Below, one piece after another: positions 23,763 to 32,887 of a stretch of 64,000 nt of DNA. Each line of letters starts with the position of its first letter. Position 1 is the first letter of the stretch. The stretch lies in assembly GCA_040217815.1 (NCBI GenBank), contig JBEHWI010000018.1, positions 1-64,000 of the forward strand, in the 5' to 3' direction. The translations under genes were made by a program, and so were the position numbers. Origin of the DNA: UBA5314 sp040217815 (GTDB lineage: Bacteria > Bacillota > Syntrophomonadia > Syntrophomonadales > Syntrophomonadaceae). The notes beneath the pieces were generated by a model. It was not told the origin of the DNA, did no database searches, and saw nothing but the letters and a program-made list of their open reading frames with translations.

Positions 23763-25751
23763 TCATGAATCGAGCATTTGCAACAATTCTTCTTCTCCCA
23801 GGATCTTAATCCCCAGTTGCACGGCCTTTTCGTATTTGCTGCCCGGTTCGGAGCCTACTACCACGTAGCTGGTTTTTTTGCTGACGCTGCTGCTGACTTT
23901 TCCGCCCAGGGCCTGAATCTTTTCCCCGGCTTCCTCGCGGGTCATGGATTCCAGGGCTCCAGTCAGGACAAAGCTCAAACCCTGCAAGGGCTTAACGTCT
24001 GAACTCTTTTCCTCTTCCAGATTGAGCCCGGCGGCTCGCAGGGCATCCAGGGTGGCCAGGTTGCGCGGTTCGGCGAAAAAGAACAGGAGGCTCTCGGCCA
24101 TTTTAGGTCCGATCTCGGGAATAGACAGCAGTTCTGTCTCACTTAGGCACAGAAACTCGTCTATATGGTGATACTTTTCCGTAAGCAGGCGGGCGCTTTT
24201 GGCTCCGATGTGTTTGATGCCCAGAGCGGTGATCAGACGGTGCAGGGGCCGCTTTTTGCTCTCTTCAATGGCTTTGACCAGGTTGGCGGCTGATTTGCTA
24301 CCCATCCGCTCCAGTCCGGCGAGACCTGCTTCATCCAGTATATATATATCCTCCAGCTTGTTTACCAGATTCTTTTCCACCAGCTGATCAACCAGGCTGG
24401 GACCCATGCCCTCAATATCCATGGCTGAACGGGAGGCGAAGAATATAAGGCTTTCTTTGATACGGGCCGGGCAGTTGATGTTTTCACATCGGTAGGCCAC
24501 CTCGCCTTCCAGCCGAACCGCCTTGCTCGAGCAGGCCGGGCAGGTTTCCGGCGGGGTGATCTCGATCTCACTGCCATCGCGTTTCTCGCTTATAGGGCGA
24601 ATTATCTCGGGGATTATGTCCCCGGCTTTATGAACCAGAACCAGGTCCCCTTTTCTTATGTCCTTTTCCCGCACCAGATCATAGTTGTGCAAGGTTGCCC
24701 GGCTGACCGTGGTTCCAGCCAGTGAAACTGGCTCCAGGATGGCGGTTGGAGCAATTATCCCGGTGCGCCCCACATTCACTTCAACATCCAGCAGGCGGCT
24801 TTCCTTTTCCTCGGCCGGAAACTTATAGGCAATAGCCCAGCGCGGGCTTTTAGCGGTTGCTCCCAGGAGAGCCCTGCTATCAAGCTGGTTGAGCTTAATT
24901 ACGATCCCGTCTATTTCATAGGGCAGTTGATGACGCTGTTCTTCATAGATTCCGGTCATGGCGAATACTTCTGCTATATTCTCACAATAACGAGCCTCGC
25001 TGCTTACCGGCAAACCCATTTCCTTTAGAAAGCTTAAAACCTGGCGTTGTTCAGAAAGGGTTGCACCTTCCAGGTTGAGGATGTCATAAAAGAAGGCGGC
25101 CAGGTTGCGGCTGGCGGTAACAGAAGGATTGAGCTGACGCAGGGAGCCTGCGGCGGCGTTGCGGGGATTGGCAAAAACCCTCTCCCCGTTTTCCTCTTTT
25201 TCCTGGTTGAGCCGTAAAAACTCCTTCTTGGGAAGATAAACTTCACCCCGCACCTCCAGGCGGGGCAGACTGCGATGCAGCCGCAGCGGCACCTGTTTTA
25301 TAGTTCTGACATTGGCGGTTACATCCTCTCCCACCTGACCATCACCGCGGGTGGCGGCGCTGACCAGCAGCCCGTCAATGTAGGTAAGCGCTATGGATAC
25401 TCCATCAATCTTCAGTTCACCGACATAGTGGGGCGTTTCCACCGCCTTTTGCACGCGGCGATCAAATTCGATTAGATCCTGGTAGGAGAAGGCGTTGTCC
25501 AGGCTGAGCAGGGTCGTGCTGTGTCTTATCGGGGCAAATTTATCCAGAGCCTGCCCGCCCACCCTCTGAGTAGGCGACTCGGGCACAATCAAGTGCGGGT
25601 TTTGTTCTTCCAGGCCCTGCAATTCGCGCATCAAGTGGTCGTATTCCGCATCGCTTACCAGAGGTGCATCCAGCACATAGTACTGGTATTCGTGTTTTCT
25701 TATTTCATTGCGCAGTTCCTCAATTCTCGACTGCGGGTTGGCCACCATCAT
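23763..25751 (-). CDS. ligA: NAD-dependent DNA ligase
   Basis: 662 residues, full length. Ia domain, adenylation domain with nucleophile Lys114 in ELKIDG, OB fold, a four-Cys zinc finger (CPAC, later CENINCPAR), helix-hairpin-helix repeats (GLERMGSKSA, SIPEIGPKMAES) and a C-terminal BRCT domain from about residue 585 (GLSFVLTGALES). It seals nicks in replication and repair using NAD+. GGGAGGA precedes two adjacent ATGs and a GTG; any of the three may be the start. It follows pcrA on the same strand, the usual Firmicutes order pcrA-ligA, but with a repeat element between them. Confidence 0.98.
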   Translation of the reverse strand: MMVANPQSRIEELRNEIRKHEYQYYVLDAPLVSDAEYDHLMRELQGLEEQNPHLIVPESPTQRVGGQALDKFAPIRHSTTLLSLDNAFSYQDLIEFDRRVQKAVETPHYVGELKIDGVSIALTYIDGLLVSAATRGDGQVGEDVTANVRTIKQVPLRLHRSLPRLEVRGEVYLPKKEFLRLNQEKEENGERVFANPRNAAAGSLRQLNPSVTASRNLAAFFYDILNLEGATLSEQRQVLSFLKEMGLPVSSEARYCENIAEVFAMTGIYEEQRHQLPYEIDGIVIKLNQLDSRALLGATAKSPRWAIAYKFPAEEKESRLLDVEVNVGRTGIIAPTAILEPVSLAGTTVSRATLHNYDLVREKDIRKGDLVLVHKAGDIIPEIIRPISEKRDGSEIEITPPETCPACSSKAVRLEGEVAYRCENINCPARIKESLIFFASRSAMDIEGMGPSLVDQLVEKNLVNKLEDIYILDEAGLAGLERMGSKSAANLVKAIEESKKRPLHRLITALGIKHIGAKSARLLTEKYHHIDEFLCLSETELLSIPEIGPKMAESLLFFFAEPRNLATLDALRAAGLNLEEEKSSDVKPLQGLSFVLTGALESMTREEAGEKIQALGGKVSSSVSKKTSYVVVGSEPGSKYEKAVQLGIKILGEEELLQMLDS

Positions 25752-25789
25752 TCCTCCCTACTCAAGTTGCCCAACTGTACATAATAGCA

Positions 25790-26122
25790 AAATCGCAGAG
25801 CGAGCCTACCATCTGGGCACCACGATTTACGCTCCGCATATTAATAAGGTCGAGAAAGGCGAAGGTCAAAGAATCGCTAAAAACCGCGACTGAGGCGTAC
25901 GTGTGGTACTTTGACGGAGCGGTTTTTAGAGATGACCCAGACGACGCCCATAGACGGGCTAGTGCGGCAGTGGCAGGATGCCATGGAGCCGCCGACGCCC
26001 ATAGACGGGCTAGTGCGGCAGTGGCAGGATGCCATAGAGCCGCCGACGCCCATGGACGGGCTAGTGCGGCGGTGGCAGGATGCCATGGAGCCGCGGATTC
26101 GCCTTTATTGACGGTCTGCCGC
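25790..26122. repeat. MITE-like element, family B, with three 51-bp tandem units
   Basis: Fills the 371-bp gap between pcrA and ligA. Read on the minus strand it begins near 26118 with CAGACCGTCAATAAAGGCGA, then has three 51-bp units, then a long hairpin (CTAAAAACCG/CGGTTTTTAG, 25872-25925) whose loop carries GTAC-N5-GTAC, then ATCGTGGTGCCCAGATGGTA and GCTCGCTCTG ending near 25797. The same modules in the same order occur at 14352-14600. The 38084 copy shares the edge and the GTAC-loop hairpin, with a different but still paired outer stem. Confidence 0.7.
25943..26095. repeat. 51-bp tandem repeat, three copies
   Basis: Units at 25943-25993, 25994-26044 and 26045-26095 differ from each other by a few bases. 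Each begins GACGCCCAT and contains GGGCTAGTGCGGC. They are the reverse complement of the 14.4-kb units. Confidence 0.9.
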
Positions 26123-28240
26123 TTAGCTCATCTTCTCCAGGGGGGCGAGATCAAGCCGCAGCATCTTGACTCCTCCCCTTTCAAAATCGACGATAACCAC
26201 CTGGTCGTCTTCCGCGAACTGGATGATAACCCCCATGCCGAACTTGCGGTGGCGAACCATGTCGCCCTCTTCCAGTTTGCCCGGTACGGGCAGCCGGGTG
26301 GCCGGAACCACCAGCAATTCCTCCGGGATTTCCTGAAGGAAGCGGGAGGGTGCGTTGTTCCTTTCATATCCATAAAGCAAGCGGGTGACGGTATTGGTCA
26401 GGTACAAACGCTCTCTGGCCCGGGTTATACCGACGTAGCAGAGCCGTCTTTCCTCTTCCATCTCTTCCGGGCTCTCGCTGCGATAGGAAGGAAAAACCCC
26501 TTCCTCCATCCCGGTCATAAAGACCACCGGGAATTCCAGCCCTTTGGCCCCATGCAGGGTCATAAGAAAAACCGCATCCGATTGATCAAGGTCGTCGGTG
26601 TCCTGCACCAGGGCAATACCGGCCAGGAATTCCTCCAGCCCGGCCCCGCCCTGTTTTTCATATTCTACGGCTAGAGAACGAAGTTCATACAGGTTCTCCA
26701 GGCGCGCCTCGGCTTCATGGCGGTCCTGTTTCTGCAGTTCCTGTACATAGCCGCTGCTGTCCATAACCTCATCGATCAGCTGCGCTATTGACGCCCCGGA
26801 GGTCAAAAGCGAGCCATAATAACTGATCAGGCCGAAAAATTCTTCCAATTGATTGCGGGCCTTGTTCTGGATATTGCTGAGATTGCTACTGTCACTCAAG
26901 ACTTCAAGAATGGGAACCTGTTTTTCCCGGGCCAGGCTTTCCACTTTTTCCAGGGTTTTTTCCCCTATGCCCCGGCGCGGCACATTAATGGCCCTCCTGA
27001 AGCTCAGCACATCGCTGTGATTCCCGGTCAATTTTAAATAGGCCAGTAGATCCTTAATCTCTTTCCGTTCGTAGAACTTACGGGCCCCTACGATACGGTA
27101 GGGGATGTTGTTTCTGACCAGGGCTTCTTCAATCGCCCGGGATTGGGCATGGGTGCGATAGAAGATGGCAAAATCCTTATAACTCATGCCCTGCCGAACC
27201 AGCTCCGATATGTTTTCCGCCATGAACCTGGCTTCCTGGAAGCTGTCCCCCGCACAAAAACGGACTATTTTTTCGCCCTCGCCCTGCTCGGTATACAGCT
27301 CCTTTTCTTCCCGGTCCTGGTTGTTGCGTATTATATGGTTGGCAGCCTTCAGGATGTTGCCGGTGGAGCGATAGTTCTTTTCCAGTTTTATTACCCGGGC
27401 CTCAGGGTAGTCTTTAAGAAAACGCTTGAGGTTGTAGGGCTCGGCTCCCCGCCAGCTGTAAATGGACTGATCCGGATCCCCCACCACATAAATATTTCGG
27501 TGTTTTTCCGACAGTAGTTTGGTCCAGACATATTGTGAATAATTGGTATCCTGGTATTCATCAACCAGAACATAGCGAAACCAGTTCTGGTATTTTTCCT
27601 TTACCTGGGGATGCTCCCTTAAAAGCTGGATGGACAGGTTGATAAGGTCTTCGAAATCCAGAGCGTTTAACTCACGCATCCGGGTATGGTAAATCTTGAA
27701 TAGACGCAGATAGCTTTCTCGGGCGGCCTGGGGAGCTTTCAGGTTGTTGAAATACACCTCCGGGTTGACTAAACTATTCTTTACCTGCTTAAACATATAT
27801 AAAAGATCTTCAGGCCGGCTCTGGTGTTCCTGATAATCCCGCTGAATGCTCTTCAGCAAGGCCTTGCTCTCACTGTCATCCATTATGGTGAAGTTGCTCT
27901 CAAAACCGAGCAGATTGATATCCATGCGCAGCATGCGGTAGCAGGCGGCATGAAAAGTCTGAATCCACTGGCCGTTGAAGTTGGGAATCAGCCCGCTTAT
28001 CCTGTGCCGCATTTCCTGAGCGGCCTTGTTGGTGAAAGTAATAGCCAGGATCGATTCAGCCGGCACACCGCTTGAAACCAGGCAGGCAATCCGGGCAGTC
28101 AGCACCCTGGTCTTTCCACTTCCGGCCCCAGCCAGGACCATGCATGGGGATTCGCCATGCAGAACCGCATCTTTCTGGGATTCGTTTAAACCATTTAAAA
28201 TGTCTAACAAAATAATGCCCACCTTGGTATATAATTCCAT
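26123..28240 (-). CDS. pcrA: ATP-dependent DNA helicase PcrA/UvrD
   Basis: 705 residues. Superfamily-1 motifs in order: Q-like ILNGLNESQKDAV, Walker A GAGSGKT (38-44), FTNKAAQEM, VDEYQDTN, GDPDQSIYSWRGA, LEKNYRS, LMTLHGAKGLEF and GITRARERL. The C-terminal Tudor-like segment (GDMVRHRKFGMGVI) binds RNA polymerase in PcrA. A 3'-5' translocase for repair and for removing RecA and stalled polymerase. AAGGTGG lies 8 nt before an in-frame TTG at 28210, which may be the true start rather than ATG 28240. Confidence 0.97.
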   Translation of the reverse strand: MELYTKVGIILLDILNGLNESQKDAVLHGESPCMVLAGAGSGKTRVLTARIACLVSSGVPAESILAITFTNKAAQEMRHRISGLIPNFNGQWIQTFHAACYRMLRMDINLLGFESNFTIMDDSESKALLKSIQRDYQEHQSRPEDLLYMFKQVKNSLVNPEVYFNNLKAPQAARESYLRLFKIYHTRMRELNALDFEDLINLSIQLLREHPQVKEKYQNWFRYVLVDEYQDTNYSQYVWTKLLSEKHRNIYVVGDPDQSIYSWRGAEPYNLKRFLKDYPEARVIKLEKNYRSTGNILKAANHIIRNNQDREEKELYTEQGEGEKIVRFCAGDSFQEARFMAENISELVRQGMSYKDFAIFYRTHAQSRAIEEALVRNNIPYRIVGARKFYERKEIKDLLAYLKLTGNHSDVLSFRRAINVPRRGIGEKTLEKVESLAREKQVPILEVLSDSSNLSNIQNKARNQLEEFFGLISYYGSLLTSGASIAQLIDEVMDSSGYVQELQKQDRHEAEARLENLYELRSLAVEYEKQGGAGLEEFLAGIALVQDTDDLDQSDAVFLMTLHGAKGLEFPVVFMTGMEEGVFPSYRSESPEEMEEERRLCYVGITRARERLYLTNTVTRLLYGYERNNAPSRFLQEIPEELLVVPATRLPVPGKLEEGDMVRHRKFGMGVIIQFAEDDQVVIVDFERGGVKMLRLDLAPLEKMS

Positions 28241-28358
28241 TATATCGGCTTAATCCTGCAAGCAGGAGTCCGGCACAACGTATTCTAATCATAGCATAAA
28301 TTGGGACCAGCTTTCATGCCGGGTCTTAAGCTTTAAAAACAAGAGAGCGTTTTTATAT

Positions 28359-29036
28359 ATGAAGAATAAAGCAGTAAAATTCGCAATATTAGGAATTATA
28401 CTGACAGCCCTGGTTGTTTTTTTATGGTATGGAACAAATCACCGAGACTGGCTTGATCGTACTCCCTTGGCCCCGGGTGAAAACCTTTCTCCCGTAGAGA
28501 GAATACCTCCGGATCAGCGCAAGGTTCCGGATCTGATAGTCCTGGGGGCCCGCCAGGAAGTAAGCCGGGGAACCGTCTATGACGCCTCCTACCAGCAGCT
28601 GGCTTATCCCGGTGGAGATGTTCCTCTAGGCCGGGGGGCCTGCACTGACGTGGTTATAAGGGCTATACGCAATGCCGGGCTTGATCTGCAGGTATTGGTT
28701 CATGAGGACATGAAACAGAACTTTTCGGCTTATCCACAACTATGGGGATTGAAGAAGCCGGACAGCAATATTGACCACCGCCGGGTTCCCAATTTGGTAT
28801 GCTTTTTCACGCGCCACGGCCAAACCTTGAGCAAACAGGTCGATGGCAATCTGGATGAATGGCAGTGGGGAGACGTTGTCATCTGGCGTTTTCCCAACGG
28901 GCTCCTGCACTGCGGAGTAATAAGCGACCGTAAAAACGGGGCAGGGATGCCCCTGGTCATTCACAATTGCGATGTGGCCCGGGAACAGGATATACTTACC
29001 TATTGGGAGATAATAGGGCACTATCGCTACCCATAA
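28359..29036 (+). CDS. DUF1287-family protein, membrane-anchored
   Basis: 225 residues. One N-terminal membrane span (about residues 8-24), then a domain with VYDASYQQLAYPGGDVP, GACTDVVIRAIRNAGLDL, HRRVPNLVCFFTRHG, WQWGDVVIWRF and a C-terminal VIHN segment. These match DUF1287, a NlpC/P60-like group with Cys (in GACTDVV) and His. The domain faces outside, so a wall- or peptide-directed amidase role is likely; substrate unknown. Divergent from pcrA. Ribosome site is weak (AAGAGAG). Confidence 0.8.
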   Translation: MKNKAVKFAILGIILTALVVFLWYGTNHRDWLDRTPLAPGENLSPVERIPPDQRKVPDLIVLGARQEVSRGTVYDASYQQLAYPGGDVPLGRGACTDVVIRAIRNAGLDLQVLVHEDMKQNFSAYPQLWGLKKPDSNIDHRRVPNLVCFFTRHGQTLSKQVDGNLDEWQWGDVVIWRFPNGLLHCGVISDRKNGAGMPLVIHNCDVAREQDILTYWEIIGHYRYP

Positions 29037-29067
29037 CCAACAGCAACGTAATTAAGGACTGGTGTTA

Positions 29068-29484
29068 ATGAAAGTCGAACAGCTTAATCTTCACGGTTTG
29101 AGCCTGGAGGAGGCCATGCGAAAGACCCGTCAAAACTTGCAATGGTGCATGAGCAACGGAGTAGACGTCCTGGACATCAACCACGGCAAGGGTTTTCACA
29201 GTGAACGGAGATTCTCGGTTTTAAAGCAGGAAGTCAGACGCTATTTAAAAGAAGAAGCAGCCCTTGGTTCAAACGGCTACCGGTTGATTTACGGCGAGTC
29301 CGACTTTCCGGTAGCCCTTGCCTTTGACGAAGGCCACACCCTGGTAGTTGCCAAAGGCTGCGAAAATGAATTTATCGGAACCCGCAGCAAACAGGAAAGA
29401 AACCAGCGGGTATTCTCCGAAGAAGGCCGAATGCAGCGCAAGGCCCAAAAGGGGATTCGCAAAGATAGGAAAAAACGCCCTTAA
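29068..29484 (+). CDS. Smr-domain protein
   Basis: About 138 residues. It begins VEQLNLHGLSLEEAM, the LDLHG-type start of Smr domains, and has DVLDINHGKGFHSE, the HGxG core, followed by LKQEVRRYL. A Lys/Arg-rich tail (KAQKGIRKDRKKRP) suggests nucleic-acid binding. Smr domains nick DNA or RNA or rescue ribosomes, depending on the family. AAGGA precedes ATG 29068; a GTG six bases upstream is in frame. It follows the DUF1287 gene by 31 bp and may share its transcript. Confidence 0.75.
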   Translation: MKVEQLNLHGLSLEEAMRKTRQNLQWCMSNGVDVLDINHGKGFHSERRFSVLKQEVRRYLKEEAALGSNGYRLIYGESDFPVALAFDEGHTLVVAKGCENEFIGTRSKQERNQRVFSEEGRMQRKAQKGIRKDRKKRP

Positions 29485-29521
29485 TGCTCGCTATTTGAGG
29501 ATGAGCTGGTTCTGGCCTTAG

Positions 29522-29699
29522 ACGCTTAAGCGCCACCTTTGGCGGCGTTCTGGAGCACTCCCTGTGGGGGAGTTATCTCACAGACCGCGACAACAATATA
29601 TCATTTGAAAAAATATATTTGGAGACAAACCTCAATTTTTTTTGGGGACAAGCTTTCATTTTTTGGACAAGTTTTGTTTTTTTGGGGACAAGCCAAAAA
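29522..29699. repeat. Hairpins and degenerate GGGGACAAG repeats after trpE(G)
   Basis: Between convergent genes. Stems at about 29530-29543 (CGCC/GGCG) and 29557-29573 (ACTCCC/GGGAGT) follow the smr gene. Then four related motifs, GGAGACAAAC (29621), GGGGACAAGC (29644), GGACAAG (29665) and GGGGACAAGCC (29684), each after a run of A or T, sit just past the trpE(G) stop. Read on the minus strand they are CTTGTCC motifs separated by A-runs. No gene. Confidence 0.5.
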
Positions 29700-31895
29700 T
29701 CAGGAACCGGCCAACGCATATTTGTTTCTGACATCCATCGCCAGGGATCGCATAAGATTGTTTATGATGCGCTGGCCGTTTCCGTTTTCCGAGCTCATTA
29801 TGGACTCAGGATGGAATTGCACGGCAAAAACCGGCAGTTCTCTATGTTCAACCGCCATGGGCACCTGGTCCTGACTGCGGGCCGTAACCTTCAAACAGGC
29901 CGGTATTTCTTGCGCGTAGAGGGAGTGGTAGCGGCCCACTTGAAACTCGCCGGGCAGGCCATCCCAGAGGAGCGAAGCAGCTTCCGGTTTAATCGTAGAG
30001 AATTTGCCGTGCTGGGGGTAGGCAAGCTGCCCCAGGCGGCCGCCGAAGTATTCCACAATGCCCTGAAGTCCCAGACATACACCGAAAATGGGCAGCCCGC
30101 GTTTCAATCCCAGACTGATGGTATCAGCCAGAGCAAACTCGGACGGCTTCCCCGGTCCCGGAGAAAGAACCAGGAGGTCGGAGGGCTGACCGCTTTGCAG
30201 CGTACGGCGCGCCAGTTCCGAGCGCATTACGGCAACCTGGCAGCCGGTGCTGCGAAAATAGGAGGCCAGGGTGTGGACGAAGGAATCCTCGTGATCGACC
30301 AGAATAACTTTTTTGCCCAGGCCCGGTAAATCCCCGGTACCCTTCTTCACCGGGTCCGGGCGGCCAGGTCTTTGCAGGGCTTTTTTCAAAGCGGCGGCTT
30401 TTAAATGAGTCTCGGCCTCTTCTTCTTCCGGCACCGAATCAGCCAGCAAAGTAGCCCCCACTCGAATTTCGGCCGTTTCAGCCTGGAGCCTGATGGTGCG
30501 CAGCGTAAGTCCAGTGTTTAAATGACCATCAAAAGCCAAATAGCCAACTGCCCCACCGTACCAGCGACGCGGGCTGTCCTCGTGATCTTCCACCCATTGC
30601 AAGGCGGCTTTTTTGGGGGCGCCGGTAACCGTAACCGCCCACATATGCGTGAGAAAGGCGTCCAGGCAGTCAAAGCCTTCCCGCAAACGGCCCTCAACAT
30701 GATCGACCGTATGAATCAGGTGGGAGTACATTTCGATCTGGCGGCGGCCGATAACCCTGACGCTGTCCGGCTCGCATATCCGGGACTTGTCGTTGCGGTC
30801 CACGTCGGTGCACATGGTCAGTTCGGCTTCATCTTTTTGGGAATTAAGCAGCTTTCTTATCTGCTTGGCATCTCCCAGGGCGTCCCGGCCGCGGGCAATA
30901 GTGCCCGATATCGGGCAGGTCTCTATGCGTTCCCCCTCAACCCTCACATACATCTCCGGTGAGGCTCCGATAAGATATTCCTGGCCCAGGTTGATAAGAA
31001 AGCCGTAGGGGCTGGGATTAATTCCCTTTAAATTCAAGTATACCTGGGATGCCGGTTCACTGCAGGGTTCAAAAATAACATGGGAAGGTACCACCTCGAA
31101 GAGATCCCCGCGGGCAAAATATTTATGGGCTTCACGAACCAGAGAAGCATAGCGTCCGGGCGGGGCGTTGAGGCCGGCGACTGGACTCCGGTTCTCATTG
31201 CCGGGCAGCCCCTCTGCCGATATTTTTTCCGTCTCCAGCCCGGGAACCGAAAAATGGTATGATATGCAGGCGGCCTGCATCATACGGTGGTCCACGACCA
31301 ACAGCCGGTCGGGTATGAACAGACAGAGATCCGCCGCTTCGGGCTCCCGCTGGTGTTTCATCTTCAAATCCTCAAATTGAAAGACCAGATCATAGCCAAA
31401 AGCACCATACAGGCCCAGGAAGCTGTCTTCCTTGCTGCCCAGCAATTCTTTGACTATGCGGATAACCGAAAAAATAGTAGCCTGCCGGCTGCGCTGGTCC
31501 TCTGGGAAAAACCCGTCCGGTTCTTTCACCAGTCCTTCGATTACATTTTCCAGGCAAACTGCGCCGGCTATGTCGGGTGAATCCTGCAAAGCCGAATAAA
31601 TAGGCCCCAGCAGGCAGCAAGCCGCATCTTTTAAGGCCTTGATTCTAAATCTTCGGCCCATCCCCTTCAGCTCCAGAGCGGGGTTTACAAAACCGATATC
31701 CCAGCGTGTGTATCGCCCCGGGTAGTCGTAGCTGCTAGAGAACAACGCCCCTTTTTTCTGGTTCAACTCTTGTATGATCTCTTCGATGCCGTTATTGGCA
31801 GTAATTGGGCTTACTTCCCGGCGTACCTCTATGCCTCCCGGCGTTAAATAACAGCCAGGTTTGAACCGGTCTGATCCCATGGTTTCTCTATCCAT
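29700..31895 (-). CDS. trpE(G): Fused anthranilate synthase, TrpE-TrpG
   Basis: 731 residues in one chain. Residues 1 to about 520 are the chorismate-binding TrpE part (ISGTIARGRD, DVDRNDKSRICEP, GAPKKAALQ, YGGAVGYL); residues from about 535 are a class-I glutamine amidotransferase with Cys607 (GVCLGLQ), His695 and Glu697 (FHPES). It makes anthranilate from chorismate and glutamine. The N-terminal FSSSYDYPGRYTRWD takes the place of the LLES-type tryptophan-binding motif, as in fused enzymes of Rhizobium and relatives. GGAGGAG ribosome site. Last gene of the trp cluster, 97 bp after aroF, preceded by a GAG-repeat array. Confidence 0.95.
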   Translation of the reverse strand: MDRETMGSDRFKPGCYLTPGGIEVRREVSPITANNGIEEIIQELNQKKGALFSSSYDYPGRYTRWDIGFVNPALELKGMGRRFRIKALKDAACCLLGPIYSALQDSPDIAGAVCLENVIEGLVKEPDGFFPEDQRSRQATIFSVIRIVKELLGSKEDSFLGLYGAFGYDLVFQFEDLKMKHQREPEAADLCLFIPDRLLVVDHRMMQAACISYHFSVPGLETEKISAEGLPGNENRSPVAGLNAPPGRYASLVREAHKYFARGDLFEVVPSHVIFEPCSEPASQVYLNLKGINPSPYGFLINLGQEYLIGASPEMYVRVEGERIETCPISGTIARGRDALGDAKQIRKLLNSQKDEAELTMCTDVDRNDKSRICEPDSVRVIGRRQIEMYSHLIHTVDHVEGRLREGFDCLDAFLTHMWAVTVTGAPKKAALQWVEDHEDSPRRWYGGAVGYLAFDGHLNTGLTLRTIRLQAETAEIRVGATLLADSVPEEEEAETHLKAAALKKALQRPGRPDPVKKGTGDLPGLGKKVILVDHEDSFVHTLASYFRSTGCQVAVMRSELARRTLQSGQPSDLLVLSPGPGKPSEFALADTISLGLKRGLPIFGVCLGLQGIVEYFGGRLGQLAYPQHGKFSTIKPEAASLLWDGLPGEFQVGRYHSLYAQEIPACLKVTARSQDQVPMAVEHRELPVFAVQFHPESIMSSENGNGQRIINNLMRSLAMDVRNKYALAGS

Positions 31896-31943
31896 TTAGG
31901 CCATCTCCTCCAACTGTGATTAATAGTAAAATGGGGAGCAAGG

Positions 31944-31991
31944 CTATGCTATGCTCTCCTCTGCTCAACTCAACTCTGCTCGCTCAAACTC
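31944..31991 (-). promoter_or_regulatory. Array of ten GAG/UAG triplets before trpE(G), TRAP-site-like
   Basis: In the minus-strand RNA, triplets GAG or UAG start at plus positions 31991, 31985, 31981, 31976, 31971, 31966, 31961, 31956, 31951 and 31946. The last eight are spaced exactly 5 nt apart (2-nt spacers). The first overlaps the aroF stop codon. TRAP (MtrB) binds eleven (G/U)AG repeats with 2-3-nt spacers, so this is a very close match. The array lies about 30 nt upstream of the trpE(G) ribosome site, suggesting control of its translation. Confidence 0.75.
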
Positions 31992-32832
31992 AATTGCCGC
32001 CGGTGGATTTGCCCTGGAACCTGGCCATGGCTTTGATCTGTTCGGCCAGAGGAGCAAATTCTTCCGGAGTAAGGGACTGCTTTCCATCGGAAAGCGCTTC
32101 ATCAGGATTCTGGTGGACTTCAATCATGAGGCCGTCCGCGCCTGCGGCAATCGCCGCCCGGGCCACCGGTGATACCAGGGAGCGTCGCCCGGTGGCATGG
32201 CTGGGGTCAACCATCACCGGCAAATGAGAAAGCTCTTTGACCAGGGCTACCGCGCCAATATCAACCGTATTGCGGGTCATATCCTCAAAGGTGCGGATTC
32301 CCCTTTCACATAAGACAACATGCTGGTTGCCGGCCATCAGGATGTATTCCGCCGCACCCAGCCATTCTTCTATAGTGGCAGCCAGGCCCCGTTTCAACAG
32401 GATGGGTTTACTGCACTTTCCCACCTCTTTCAAAAGGGCAAAGTTCTGCATATTGCGGCTGCCTATCTGCACCATGTCGCAAACCTGGCATACCCGGTCC
32501 AGATCCCGGACATCAAGAACTTCGCTTACAACCGGAAGTCCCGAGAGCTGGCGGGCCTCTTCAAGAATACTTAAACCCTCACTTCCCAAACCGGTAAAAG
32601 AATAGGGTGAGGTGCGCGGCTTGTATATACCACCCCGCAGGAGGTGTACACCGGTATGCTGCAATAGCTGAACCAGTTCTAGGTACTGCTCCCTGGACTC
32701 CACCGCGCAAGATCCGGCGATTATGGTGCAAAATCCTTCCCCAATAGTGGTTTTTCCGCGGGGGCTCAATATCTCAATATAAGTGTTCTCATTCTGAGGC
32801 AAACGGGCTGCCAGTTGATAGACCGCGCTCAC
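31990..32832 (-). CDS. aroF: 3-deoxy-7-phosphoheptulonate (DAHP) synthase
   Basis: 280 residues, the short AroA-beta type without regulatory ACT or chorismate mutase domain. It contains TIIAGSCAVES, LLRGGIYKPRTSPYSFTGLG, VQIGSRNMQNF, LLKRGLAATIEEWL and VDPSHATGRRSLV, the metal and substrate motifs of the family. It condenses phosphoenolpyruvate with erythrose 4-phosphate, the first step of the aromatic pathway. Start is GTG after AAAGGAG. Lying between trpF and trpE(G), it would feed chorismate supply together with tryptophan demand. No aromatic feedback domain is visible, so control may be mainly at RNA level. Confidence 0.95.
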   Translation of the reverse strand: MSAVYQLAARLPQNENTYIEILSPRGKTTIGEGFCTIIAGSCAVESREQYLELVQLLQHTGVHLLRGGIYKPRTSPYSFTGLGSEGLSILEEARQLSGLPVVSEVLDVRDLDRVCQVCDMVQIGSRNMQNFALLKEVGKCSKPILLKRGLAATIEEWLGAAEYILMAGNQHVVLCERGIRTFEDMTRNTVDIGAVALVKELSHLPVMVDPSHATGRRSLVSPVARAAIAAGADGLMIEVHQNPDEALSDGKQSLTPEEFAPLAEQIKAMARFQGKSTGGN

Positions 32833-32887
32833 GGCTCCAACTCCTTTCCATAATACCTGAATAACTATTTCCGCCTGTTAAGGTTCA

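Noticed and set aside
25943..26095. CRISPR array
   Set aside because: Repeats are contiguous 51-bp units without variable spacers, and no cas genes are present.
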